A stretch of DNA of 64,000 bases, taken from Mesorhizobium amorphae (lineage in GTDB: Bacteria; Pseudomonadota; Alphaproteobacteria; Rhizobiales; Rhizobiaceae). This document shows positions 32,700-40,106 of the stretch, piece after piece. The translations under genes and the position numbers were made by a program. The DNA lies in NCBI RefSeq assembly GCF_014843845.1, contig NZ_JHQS01000056.1, forward strand, positions 1 through 64,000, written 5' to 3'. Below the pieces are notes generated by a model, which was not told the DNA's origin, searched no databases, and saw only the letters and a list, made by a program, of their open reading frames with translations. Position 1 is the stretch's first letter; each line of letters begins with the position of its first letter.

Positions 32700-34778
32700 C
32701 TATTTCCACATGCCGCGCATGCGTGCGCCGAGGTCGACACGCACCTGCGGCTGGCGGCGCGGATCGTCCTTGGCCTGGACGCTCGCCCACGCCGTCTGTT
32801 CGAAGGCGGCAAGGATCGAGGCCGGGATGAAGCGCGTGCGCGAAGCATAGACGTGGCGGTCGCCGCGCGCCGCCTGGCCATGGACGAAGAAGCGCTGCGG
32901 CATGACCAGATGCAGGCTGTCCCTGGCCCGCGTCATCGCCACATAGAGCAGCCGGCGCTCCTCCTCGATGTCCTCCTTGGTGCCGACGCCGAGATCGGCC
33001 GGAATGCAGCCGTCGACGGAATTGAGCACGAAAACGTTCTTCCACTCCTGGCCCTTGGCCGAATGGATGGTCGACAGGATGAGATAATCCTCGTCGCGAT
33101 GCGGCGGCCCGGCCTGGTCGCTGGTCGCATCCGGCGGATCGAGCGTCAACTCGGTGAGGAAGCGCTCGCGCGAGGCGTATCCGGATGCGATCTGCTCGAG
33201 CTGCAGAAGGTCGGCCCGCCGCGTCGTCGCGTCCTCATGGATGCGCTCAAGGTGCGGCTCATACCAGAGCCGGACCTGTTCGAGATCGGCAGGCCATTTC
33301 GCGCCGGCCCGCAAGGCGGAATAGAGCGCGATGAAGGCCGGCCAGTCTTCCGCCGCGCGCTGCGGCGGCCGGTAGCGGGCGAGCCCCATCGCCTCGTCGA
33401 GCGACGTCGCCATGGTCTCGACGATTTGCGAGGCGGCCGAGGGGCCAATGCCGGGCAGGAGCTGCAGCACGCGAAAACCGGCGACGCGGTCGCGCGGGTT
33501 CTCGGCAAAGCGCAACATCGCCAGCATGTCCTTGACATGGGCGGCGTCGAGGAATTTCAGCCCGCCGAACTTGACGAAGGGGATGTTGCGGCGCGTCAGT
33601 TCGATCTCCAGCGGCCCGCTGTGGTGCGAGGCGCGAAACAGCACAGCCTGCGATTTCAGCACCGTGCCGGCCTCGCGCTCGGCCAGGATCGCCTGGCAGA
33701 CATAGTTGGCCTGCTCGGCCTCGTCGCGCACGCTGACCAGTTTCGGCTTCTGCGAGGATTTGCGCTCGGTCCACAGGTTCTTGGTGAAGCGCTCGGAGGC
33801 CTCGGAGATGACCGCATTGGCGGCGGCGAGAATGGTCTCGGTCGAGCGGTAGTTGCGCTCCAGCGTGACGATCGCGGCTGCCTGAGCGAACTGTTTTGGG
33901 AAATCGAGGATGTTGCGCACTTCGGCGGCGCGGAAGGAATAGATCGACTGCGCGTCGTCGCCGACCACCGTCAGCCCGGAGCCGTCGGGCTTCAGCGCTG
34001 TCAGGATCGAGGCCTGCAGCCGGTTGGTGTCCTGATATTCGTCGACGAGCACATGGTCGAAGCGGCTGCCGAGATGCGCCGCGATCTCCGGCTCGGCGGC
34101 CATCTGCGCCCAGTAGAGCAGCAGGTCGTCGTAGTCGAGCACGTTCTGCGCCTGCTTGGCCTCGACATAGGCGGCAAACAGCGCCTTCAACTGGTCAGCC
34201 CACCCCGCGCACCAGGGAAACGCCGAGCCCAGCACCTCGCCCAGCGGCGCCTGCGCGTTGACGGCGCGCGAATAGATCGCCAAGCATGTGCCCTTGGTCG
34301 GAAAACGGCTTTCCGTCTTCGAGAAACCAAGCTCGTGGCGGGCAAGGTTCATCAGGTCGGCAGAATCCTCGCGGTCATGGATGGTGAAGGCCGGATCGAG
34401 GCCGATCTCCAGCGCATAGTCGCGCAACAGCCGGGCGCCTATGCCATGGAAGGTGCCGGCCCAGGTCAGCGCGTCCGTGATGACCGAGGCGTCGCGCCCC
34501 AGCACCTCGCCGGCGATGCGCTCGACGCGCTTCGCCATCTCGGTGGCTGCGCGGCGCGAAAACGTCATCAAAAGGATGCGGCGCGGGTCGGCGCCCTTGA
34601 CGATCAGATGCGCGACGCGGTGGGCGAGCGTGTTGGTCTTGCCGGACCCGGCGCCCGCGATCACCAGGAGCGGCGCGGCAACCATGCCGTCGCCGTGCTC
34701 GACCGCCTGGCGCTGCTGGTCGTTCAGCTTGGCGAGATAGGCAGGCTGGAAGGTCGAATCACGGGCAGCAAGGTTCAT
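32700..34778 (-). CDS. UvrD/Rep-type superfamily 1 DNA helicase
   Basis: The 692-residue protein has the full SF1A motif set: Q-motif LNDQQRQAV (about residues 18-26), Walker A IAGAGSGKT (about 40-48), TFSRRAATEM, VDEYQDTNR (about 245-253), GDDAQSIYSFRAA (about 275-287), NYRST, TIHSAKGQEW (about 573-582) and LLYVAMTRARD (about 614-624). It is a 3'-5' helicase, probably in repair; the compact domain 2B and C-terminus differ from canonical UvrD, so it is annotated as a relative. It is a single gene. Confidence 0.93.
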   Translation of the reverse strand: MNLAARDSTFQPAYLAKLNDQQRQAVEHGDGMVAAPLLVIAGAGSGKTNTLAHRVAHLIVKGADPRRILLMTFSRRAATEMAKRVERIAGEVLGRDASVITDALTWAGTFHGIGARLLRDYALEIGLDPAFTIHDREDSADLMNLARHELGFSKTESRFPTKGTCLAIYSRAVNAQAPLGEVLGSAFPWCAGWADQLKALFAAYVEAKQAQNVLDYDDLLLYWAQMAAEPEIAAHLGSRFDHVLVDEYQDTNRLQASILTALKPDGSGLTVVGDDAQSIYSFRAAEVRNILDFPKQFAQAAAIVTLERNYRSTETILAAANAVISEASERFTKNLWTERKSSQKPKLVSVRDEAEQANYVCQAILAEREAGTVLKSQAVLFRASHHSGPLEIELTRRNIPFVKFGGLKFLDAAHVKDMLAMLRFAENPRDRVAGFRVLQLLPGIGPSAASQIVETMATSLDEAMGLARYRPPQRAAEDWPAFIALYSALRAGAKWPADLEQVRLWYEPHLERIHEDATTRRADLLQLEQIASGYASRERFLTELTLDPPDATSDQAGPPHRDEDYLILSTIHSAKGQEWKNVFVLNSVDGCIPADLGVGTKEDIEEERRLLYVAMTRARDSLHLVMPQRFFVHGQAARGDRHVYASRTRFIPASILAAFEQTAWASVQAKDDPRRQPQVRVDLGARMRGMWK

Positions 34779-34826
34779 CGCCCATCAAGCATCGTTTCCG
34801 CTTTGTTCGCAACGTCGAAGCTGTCG

Positions 34827-34848
34827 ATCTCCCCCACGAGGGGGAGAT
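34827..34848. repeat. ATCTCCCCC hairpin, solo copy
   Basis: ATCTCCCCC-acga-GGGGGAGAT is a single arm of the intergenic element also present at 9151 and 11706. It sits between the helicase gene and the small protein gene at 34876, both on the minus strand. Confidence 0.8.
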
Positions 34849-34875
34849 TAGCTGTGCCGCCGTCGACTTCGCAAT

Positions 34876-35043
34876 CTATCGCCTCGGCTCCATACCCATC
34901 GCGGCCGACTGGCGCCGCAGCGCACGGCGCTCGTCGCCAGGCATCGGCAACGGATCGAAATCATCCGGCACGTCGTCGATGACCTTCCTGGTGAAGCGAT
35001 AGGTCGCATAGGCGAACAGGCCAACAATCAGCTGACGGATCAT
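34876..35043 (-). CDS. Small basic/hydrophobic protein, unknown function
   Basis: The 55-residue protein has one moderately hydrophobic N-terminal segment (MIRQLIVGLFAYATYRFTRK) and a C-terminal Pro/Arg-rich tail. GAAGGAG lies seven bases before ATG 35043. It is divergent from the small lipoprotein gene. The longer frame has no support. Confidence 0.65.
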   Translation of the reverse strand: MIRQLIVGLFAYATYRFTRKVIDDVPDDFDPLPMPGDERRALRRQSAAMGMEPRR

Positions 35044-35178
35044 GATCAAATACTCCTTCGGCGGACCAACCGGAGAGAGAGCATTTGGTTCCGCCCTCCT
35101 GCGGCCGGCTTGCCGTGCAACCAAACCGGCACCGCGTCGTTTGCACCTGATGAAAGGGGCGAACGAGAGGAGGTTGTC

Positions 35179-35346
35179 ATGAAGAAGCTTCCGATGCTGC
35201 TGGCCTTGGGGCTCGCGCTCGCTGCCTGCGACAACAACATCCCGCCGACCAAAGCGCCCGTCGACCAGAATCTGCAGGTCGACAAGAATGCGGTACCCAA
35301 GTCGGCGACTGGCGGTGATCAGGCTGGCACGCCACCGGCGCAATAG
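35179..35346 (+). CDS. Small lipoprotein
   Basis: The 55-residue precursor MKKLPMLLALGLALAAC has a textbook lipobox (LAAC, Cys17), leaving a mature peptide of only about 39 residues that is Asp/Asn/Pro/Lys-rich with no evident fold. GAGGAGG precedes ATG 35179. Such tiny lipoproteins occur in Rhizobiales; the role is unknown. Confidence 0.75.
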   Translation: MKKLPMLLALGLALAACDNNIPPTKAPVDQNLQVDKNAVPKSATGGDQAGTPPAQ

Positions 35347-35707
35347 CGATGATGCCTCTCAGGGCAAGGGCGTGCGGCCCGACCAGGACATCGGGCGGGA
35401 AATCACGCTGGCCGCAAAAGAAGGCCGGCGCTGCTTGGGAGGAAGCTGAAAGCGCCGGCCAAGCGGGAAATCAGGCCCGCCGCACAAGGAAAGATAGCTG
35501 AGTCTTGCCGTTGCGTCATTGTACGAATGCGTACAGTCGTCGGGCTGTTGCAAACGTGCATCGCATAGGTGAGTTGCTCGAGGAAACGTCTCGAAATTCA
35601 ATTGTTGCCTTGGACTATGCAAGTTGCAAACTTGAACATGCGCCAAGAGGCAATCGAATTGATGTATTTGCTTTGATGTTCGTTCGGCGGTTCTGGCGGG
35701 CCGCCCC
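35347..35707. other. 360-bp intergenic region with a long hairpin
   Basis: GGCCGGCGCT at 35423-35432 pairs perfectly with AGCGCCGGCC at 35451-35460 (18-nt loop), a possible transcript end for the lipoprotein gene though without a T run. The rest (35500-35700) is A+T-richer and holds no convincing gene. Confidence 0.5.
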
Positions 35708-36661
35708 TCACTGCTGGCGTTCGCCGCTCATCTCGATGTCCAGCTGGCGTTGCGTTAGCGCTGCCTCGGCCATCACCCATTGCTTGAACAGCACCACCTT
35801 GCGCGCTGCCAGCGTCGTATCCGGGCTGACGAAATACCAGCCGGCGGTGTTGGGATGGTGGACCGCGAACGGCGCCACCAGCCGCTCGGCGCGGATGTCG
35901 CTCGCCATATAGGCGCGGTTGGCCACGGCGAAGCCCATGCCCGCATTGGCCGCCTCGTAGGACATCATGCAGGAATCGAAATAGATGCTTCTGGTCTCGC
36001 CGAGCACGAAGCTGGCGCCGGCAAAGCCCAGCCATGACTGCCAGTTCTGGGTACAGGTGTCGGAATGCAGCAGCGTGAAGTACTGCAAATCGTCCGGCGT
36101 CACCTTGGACAAAGGCTTGTCACCGAGAATTTCGTGGAACAGCTTGCGGCTGCATACCGGCGTCAAATCTTCCTTGAACAGAAGATCCGCCTTCAGGTCG
36201 GGGAAGTGGCCGTCGCCATAGCGGATTTCGAGGTCGAACTCCGACGTCGCGAATTCATGCGTGGCATAGGAGGTCGAGACCCGCATCTCGATATCGGGAT
36301 GTTGCTGCTGGAACGCCGGCAGGCGCGGGAACAGCCAACGCGCCGCGAAGGTCGGCAGCACCGAAATCTTCAGCACATGCGCCTGCGACTGTCCGGTCGC
36401 CTCCATGCTTGCCGCCACGATCCGCTCCAGCGCTTCGCGCACGCGCGACACATAGGTCTCGCCCTCAGGCGTCAATGAGACGGCATTGCCGCCGCGTTGG
36501 AAGATCTTGAAGCGCAACTGGTCCTCGAGGCTCTTGACGCGCTGGCTGACCGCGGAGGCGGTGATGAACTGCTCTTCGCCGGCGCGCGTGAAATTCCTGT
36601 GCCTCGCGGCACTCTCCACGATTTTCAGCGAATTGAGGTTGACCTGACTGAGCAGACGCAC
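35708..36661 (-). CDS. LysR-family regulator, GcvA-like
   Basis: The 317-residue protein has an N-terminal LysR helix-turn-helix (about residues 9-66: SLKIVESAARHRNFTRAGEEQFITASAVSQRVKSLEDQL) and a two-lobed effector domain. The QFITASAVSQRVK variant and short linker are typical of the GcvA/AmpR branch. The start appears to be GTG at 36661. It is divergent from the oxygenase-EamA-small protein operon, and an inverted repeat lies between them, so it is the probable activator of that operon. Confidence 0.92.
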   Translation of the reverse strand: MRLLSQVNLNSLKIVESAARHRNFTRAGEEQFITASAVSQRVKSLEDQLRFKIFQRGGNAVSLTPEGETYVSRVREALERIVAASMEATGQSQAHVLKISVLPTFAARWLFPRLPAFQQQHPDIEMRVSTSYATHEFATSEFDLEIRYGDGHFPDLKADLLFKEDLTPVCSRKLFHEILGDKPLSKVTPDDLQYFTLLHSDTCTQNWQSWLGFAGASFVLGETRSIYFDSCMMSYEAANAGMGFAVANRAYMASDIRAERLVAPFAVHHPNTAGWYFVSPDTTLAARKVVLFKQWVMAEAALTQRQLDIEMSGERQQ

Positions 36662-36688
36662 GGTTTCGACCTTAAGCTGGGCTTAGGG

Positions 36689-36723
36689 TAGCACCAGCAT
36701 TCCTAATTTTACAGGGGGTGCTA
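36689..36723. promoter_or_regulatory. Inverted repeat between LysR and oxygenase genes
   Basis: TAGCACC at 36689-36695 and GGTGCTA at 36717-36723 form 7-bp inverted arms separated by 21 bp, centred 50-80 bp before the oxygenase start. The layout suits a LysR-type tetramer site, but binding is inferred. Confidence 0.5.
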
Positions 36724-36772
36724 ATTTAATCGACTGTCGTTCAAGTGTTGTCCCCGATCCTGGAGAAGTACA

Positions 36773-37606
36773 ATGAACGCACATACCATCCCGGAATTGC
36801 GCTATGCGATGAGCCGTGAAGCCATCATCGGCCACGAGACGGCCTGGAAAGTGTCTAGTTTCGGCGTCGCGCAGTATCGTCACGGCTATGACCCGGCGCT
36901 GCTTGCCGCGATCGAGGAGGCTGCGCTCAAGCTCAAGGCCAGCCACGCCGTGCACAAGCACCTCGACCTCACCTTCATCACCGGCGCCGACCGTTTCATT
37001 CCCGAAATCAGGGAGTTGCTGCACGACAAGCTGCGCCTGGAGCGGCTCTCCGACATGATGGGCACCAAACTCGAACCCTATCCGCTGTCGATCGTCGGCT
37101 CGACCGTCACCTTCATGAATCCCAGGGATGGCGCCGTCGATTGGCATTGCGACGGCGTTCCGGTCACCGAGCTCATTCCGCTGTCGATCAGCGATCCGCT
37201 GGTCGGCGGCCATCTCGAAATCTATTGCGACGATTCAGAGACCGGCCGCGCCATCCTCGAATCTGGCCGCGAGATCCCGCGCAACCGCGTCATGCGCATC
37301 GACCACAAGATGAACTACGCCACGCTCGGCCAGTTCCTCGGCGTGCTCCACCGCACAGCGCCGATCCAGCTCGGCGAGCGCGTCACGCTGGTGCTCAACC
37401 AGCGCTCGGTGTCAAAACCCTATGTCGACGACAACCGCATGTTCTACCTCGCTGCCGACAACGATCACGACCGCGAATGGGTCAACGAACTGGCCGAGGA
37501 TGTGTGGACCAACCAGCTGCCGGCCTACCGCCGCCACGAGGAGGAACGCCCGGTGCCGCAGCCGCTCGACGCGGCCGTGCGGGGCGGCGCAAGGGAATCA
37601 TGGTAA
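36773..37606 (+). CDS. Putative Fe(II)/2-oxoglutarate-dependent oxygenase
   Basis: The 277-residue protein contains WHCDG (His125, Asp127) and, 66 residues later, LHRTAPIQLGERVTL (His193, Arg203), the HxD...H...R pattern of Fe(II)/2OG oxygenases: metal triad plus the 2-oxoglutarate-binding arginine. The predicted beta-rich core (LSIVGSTVTFMNP, LVGGHLEIYCDD) fits a double-stranded helix. The substrate is unknown. It is followed 58 bp later by an EamA exporter and preceded by a divergent LysR, which suggests a modify-and-export unit. Confidence 0.72.
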   Translation: MNAHTIPELRYAMSREAIIGHETAWKVSSFGVAQYRHGYDPALLAAIEEAALKLKASHAVHKHLDLTFITGADRFIPEIRELLHDKLRLERLSDMMGTKLEPYPLSIVGSTVTFMNPRDGAVDWHCDGVPVTELIPLSISDPLVGGHLEIYCDDSETGRAILESGREIPRNRVMRIDHKMNYATLGQFLGVLHRTAPIQLGERVTLVLNQRSVSKPYVDDNRMFYLAADNDHDREWVNELAEDVWTNQLPAYRRHEEERPVPQPLDAAVRGGARESW

Positions 37607-37664
37607 GCAGGCCATGGGCGGGAACCGGTTTTTGCTGAGCTGACCTTCGATTTCGGAACAGATC

Positions 37665-38612
37665 ATGGTCAAACAGGAGCATACACTCCCGTTCCGGTCC
37701 GCCCTGGGCGGGTCGGGCTCAAGGTCCGCGCTGGTCTTTGCCGCCGGCGCGGTCGCGCTGTGGGCGACCAACGCGCTGGTCGGCAAATCCCTGCTCGCAA
37801 GCCATTCGGTGTCGCAGGTGCAGTTCCTGCAATTTGTTGGCGCCGCCCTGGTCTTTGCCTTGATCCGGCTGATCGGTCGGGATGGCGGCAGGCGACGGAT
37901 GCCGCAAGATGGCGGGGCGGGGATGAGTGCTGCTCTGGTGCCGTTCGCCGTCGGCATCATCGGGCTTGTCGGTACCATGATCCTGCAATATGTCGCCTTC
38001 GCCTCGATGCCGGTCATCGAGGCCAATCTCGTTGCCTACACCTGGCCGCTGATGGTCGCGGCGGCGATCATCGTCCTCGACAGGCCGCGTCGTCCGGCGC
38101 TGCTCGGCATCACCGCCGCGCTCGGCTTCGTCGGCGTCGCGCTGGTGATTTCGGGCGGGCGTGAACAGTCGTGGTTCCAGGGCAATCTCGCCGGCTATCT
38201 CGCCGCCTTCGGGTCGGCGCTGTGCATGGCCTTCTATTCGATCGTCGTCGGTCGCCTTGCCACGTCACCGGACCGCCTGCTGCTGCCTTCGGCGCTGGTC
38301 GGCGTGGCGCTGACATTCCTGTGGTGCGTTCACGACGGTGTCGCCTGGGACATCGGCCCATACCTGCTTGCCGGGCTCTATCTCGGCGCTGGTCCGATGG
38401 GCCTCGGCTACTATTTCTGGTCGCGGGCTCTGAAGCTCGACCAGGGCGGCAAGGTCGCAGTTGCCGCTTATCTCACGCCGATCGCCTCGACCCTTTTGCT
38501 TACGCTCTCGGGCGAAAGGCTGACGATGACGGCCATTGCCGGCGCCGTCCTCGTCATCGGCAGTTGCATTGCGGTTGGCATCGAAGGTTCGGAGGCCGAA
38601 AACCATGCTTGA
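37665..38612 (+). CDS. EamA/DMT-family transporter
   Basis: The 315-residue protein has ten membrane segments and two EamA repeats (ALWATNALVGKSLLA; ALCMAFYSIVVGRLA), after a 23-residue hydrophilic N-terminus. The second half has GPMGLGYYFWSRALKLDQGGKVAVAAYLTPI, typical of the family. It is probably an exporter of the small molecule handled by the neighbouring oxygenase. The small downstream gene overlaps its end by eight bases. Confidence 0.92.
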   Translation: MVKQEHTLPFRSALGGSGSRSALVFAAGAVALWATNALVGKSLLASHSVSQVQFLQFVGAALVFALIRLIGRDGGRRRMPQDGGAGMSAALVPFAVGIIGLVGTMILQYVAFASMPVIEANLVAYTWPLMVAAAIIVLDRPRRPALLGITAALGFVGVALVISGGREQSWFQGNLAGYLAAFGSALCMAFYSIVVGRLATSPDRLLLPSALVGVALTFLWCVHDGVAWDIGPYLLAGLYLGAGPMGLGYYFWSRALKLDQGGKVAVAAYLTPIASTLLLTLSGERLTMTAIAGAVLVIGSCIAVGIEGSEAENHA

Positions 38613-38808
38613 CGAGGATGAACGCCGCGCTAGACAGGAAGCGCACTGGCTGGTCAGGGAGTTCGGCGCCGAGGCGCCGCTCTATGCCGCAATGAAGGCA
38701 GAAAAGGCGATTGAGCAGAAAGATTTCGGTCGTTGTGCCCGTTGGAAGCGTATTCTCGAGATTCTGTCCGATTCCGTGCACTCAAAGTCGACCGCGTCCA
38801 AGTATTAG
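38605..38808 (+). CDS. Small charged helical protein, unknown function
   Basis: The 67-residue protein is highly charged and probably helical (LDEDERRARQEAHWLVREF, then APLYAAMKAEKAIEQKD and CARWKRILEILSDS). Its start overlaps the EamA stop by eight bases, so it is translated as part of the LysR-controlled locus. Similar short proteins occur widely in Rhizobiales, sometimes alone, so the link with the transporter may be loose. Confidence 0.7.
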   Translation: MLDEDERRARQEAHWLVREFGAEAPLYAAMKAEKAIEQKDFGRCARWKRILEILSDSVHSKSTASKY

Positions 38809-38974
38809 ATTTTCTAATTTGCGCCGCCGTAGGCGGCTATGAAAATATCGGACCGTATTGAGTCTGCATGGGTTACTGACTCTTGATGGGTCCGTTGGGG
38901 AACGGGGCGAATCGATACATCCAAAGAAGTCTTCAAAAGAGCTGGCGACTTGATCGCCAGCAGAGGGAAAAAAA

Positions 38975-39421
38975 TTGAACAATATCGATGACAGGACTGC
39001 AATCGAACTCACCGCCGACATTGTCTCGGCCTATGTCGGCAACAATCCGCTTCCGGCCGCCGGCCTGCCGGACCTGATCGCCAGTGTCAGCGCCTCGGTG
39101 CGCAAGCTGGCTGGTGCCAGCGCCGTCAAGGAAAGCGTGGCGCTGACGCCGGCCGTCAATCCGAAGCGGTCGGTATTTCCGGACTACATCGTCTGCCTCG
39201 AGGATGGAAAGAAGTTCAAGTCGCTGAAACGGCACCTGAGCACCGACCACGGGCTGACTCCGGACGAATACCGCGCCAAATGGGGTCTGGCGCCAGACTA
39301 TCCGATGGTGGCGCCCAGCTATTCGGCGACCCGCTCGGCGCTGGCGAAGTCTTCTGGTCTCGGCCGCAAGCCTGCCGTGGCTGCTCCGGCCAAGGCGGCC
39401 AAGCGCAAGGCCAAGAGCTGA
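38975..39421 (+). CDS. Ros/MucR-family transcriptional regulator
   Basis: The 148-residue protein has the family N-terminus IELTADIVSAYVGNN (about residues 10-24) and the prokaryotic zinc-finger region VCLEDGKKFKSLKRHLSTDHGLTPDEYRAKWGL (about 72-104), with ligands Cys, Asp (C-x2-D) and two His (H-x4-H). A Lys/Ala-rich tail follows. Relatives control exopolysaccharide, motility and symbiosis genes. The start seems to be TTG at 38975 after AGAGGGA, unusual for a regulator expected to be abundant. Confidence 0.93.
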   Translation: MNNIDDRTAIELTADIVSAYVGNNPLPAAGLPDLIASVSASVRKLAGASAVKESVALTPAVNPKRSVFPDYIVCLEDGKKFKSLKRHLSTDHGLTPDEYRAKWGLAPDYPMVAPSYSATRSALAKSSGLGRKPAVAAPAKAAKRKAKS

Positions 39422-39437
39422 TCGCGAACTATGTGAT

Positions 39438-39472
39438 ATGTCGCCCAAAGTGCGCGGCGCTTTGGGCGACAT
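39438..39472. terminator. 13-bp hairpin after the MucR-like gene
   Basis: ATGTCGCCCAAAG at 39438-39450 pairs perfectly with CTTTGGGCGACAT at 39460-39472. It lies 17 bp after the stop. No T run follows, so termination is uncertain; it may stabilise the mRNA end. Confidence 0.6.
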
Positions 39473-39491
39473 GCATAAAGCCAAAGACTTG

Positions 39492-39529
39492 AAGCGCGTC
39501 GCGTGAATCCGTTTCAACGCGACGCGCTT
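39492..39529. repeat. AAGCGCGTCGCGT palindromic rhizobial repeat
   Basis: AAGCGCGTCGCGT (39492-39504) and ACGCGACGCGCTT (39517-39529) form a 13-bp hairpin with a 12-nt loop. The sequence is of the dispersed palindromic type seen across rhizobial genomes. A short duplication (CGTGCTCCAA twice) follows at about 39533-39553. Confidence 0.75.
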
Positions 39530-39563
39530 TGACGTGCTCCAACGTGCTCCAACGTTGCCCCTA

Positions 39564-39764
39564 TCAGTTTCTCGGTTCCGGCAGCGTCTGAGCGCCCATC
39601 CGTTTCGGATCTTGCGCATTCGCCAGATTGTCGGCTTCGACCGCCGTCATCTCAAGAAAATACACCAGCATGTGATAGCGCGTGCGCGATAGCATTTTCG
39701 CCAATTTCCGGGTGATGCCGGCGACATATCTGAGCGCGCGCAGATCGTTCGCTGACTCGTCCAT
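39564..39764 (-). CDS. Small protein, unknown function
   Basis: The 66-residue protein (MDESANDLRALRYVAGITRK, then LAKMLSRTRYHMLVYFLEMTAVEADNLANAQD in part) looks helical and amphipathic, with a good ribosome site (GGGAGCCC) before ATG 39764. It converges on the MucR-like gene. The conserved-looking core suggests a real rhizobial small protein, but I cannot name it. Confidence 0.6.
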   Translation of the reverse strand: MDESANDLRALRYVAGITRKLAKMLSRTRYHMLVYFLEMTAVEADNLANAQDPKRMGAQTLPEPRN

Positions 39765-40106
39765 GATGGGCTCCCGACCAAGTAAATCCTCTTGGCGCCC
39801 AAGTCGAATCGAGGCGCAAAGACAAGGTCACAGCATCGGCGCAAAAATTGAAATCAATTCTTCGAAAAAACATCGTGGCCGGAGCAAAAGTTTTTCTGGT
39901 CCTTGCGCATCCGAAGCGCACGCGATGCGCTAGTATATGTTGAGGCTGACTTCAAGTTGTCTGTTGAATCGATTTTTTGCTCGGCAACGTGGGTCGGGCC
40001 GATTCAGGTGGTGCTGTCTGGCCGTCCGACGTCACGGCGAGGCCTATTTGGCCAGCCCAGCCGCAAGCCCTTGCGAAGCGTCGGTGTCCCGTGCAAAAGC
40101 GCGGCC
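39765..40106. other. 340-bp upstream region of the ABC-F gene
   Basis: An open frame runs into the ABC-F gene from 39903 but lacks a coding look before ATG 40107. The segment 39840-39990 is A+T-rich and probably holds promoters for both directions. No repeat or motif stands out. Confidence 0.4.

Noticed and set aside
32853..34982. 709-codon plus frame opposite the helicase gene
   Set aside because: The helicase shows all SF1 motifs on the minus strand; the plus frame shows none and is antisense.
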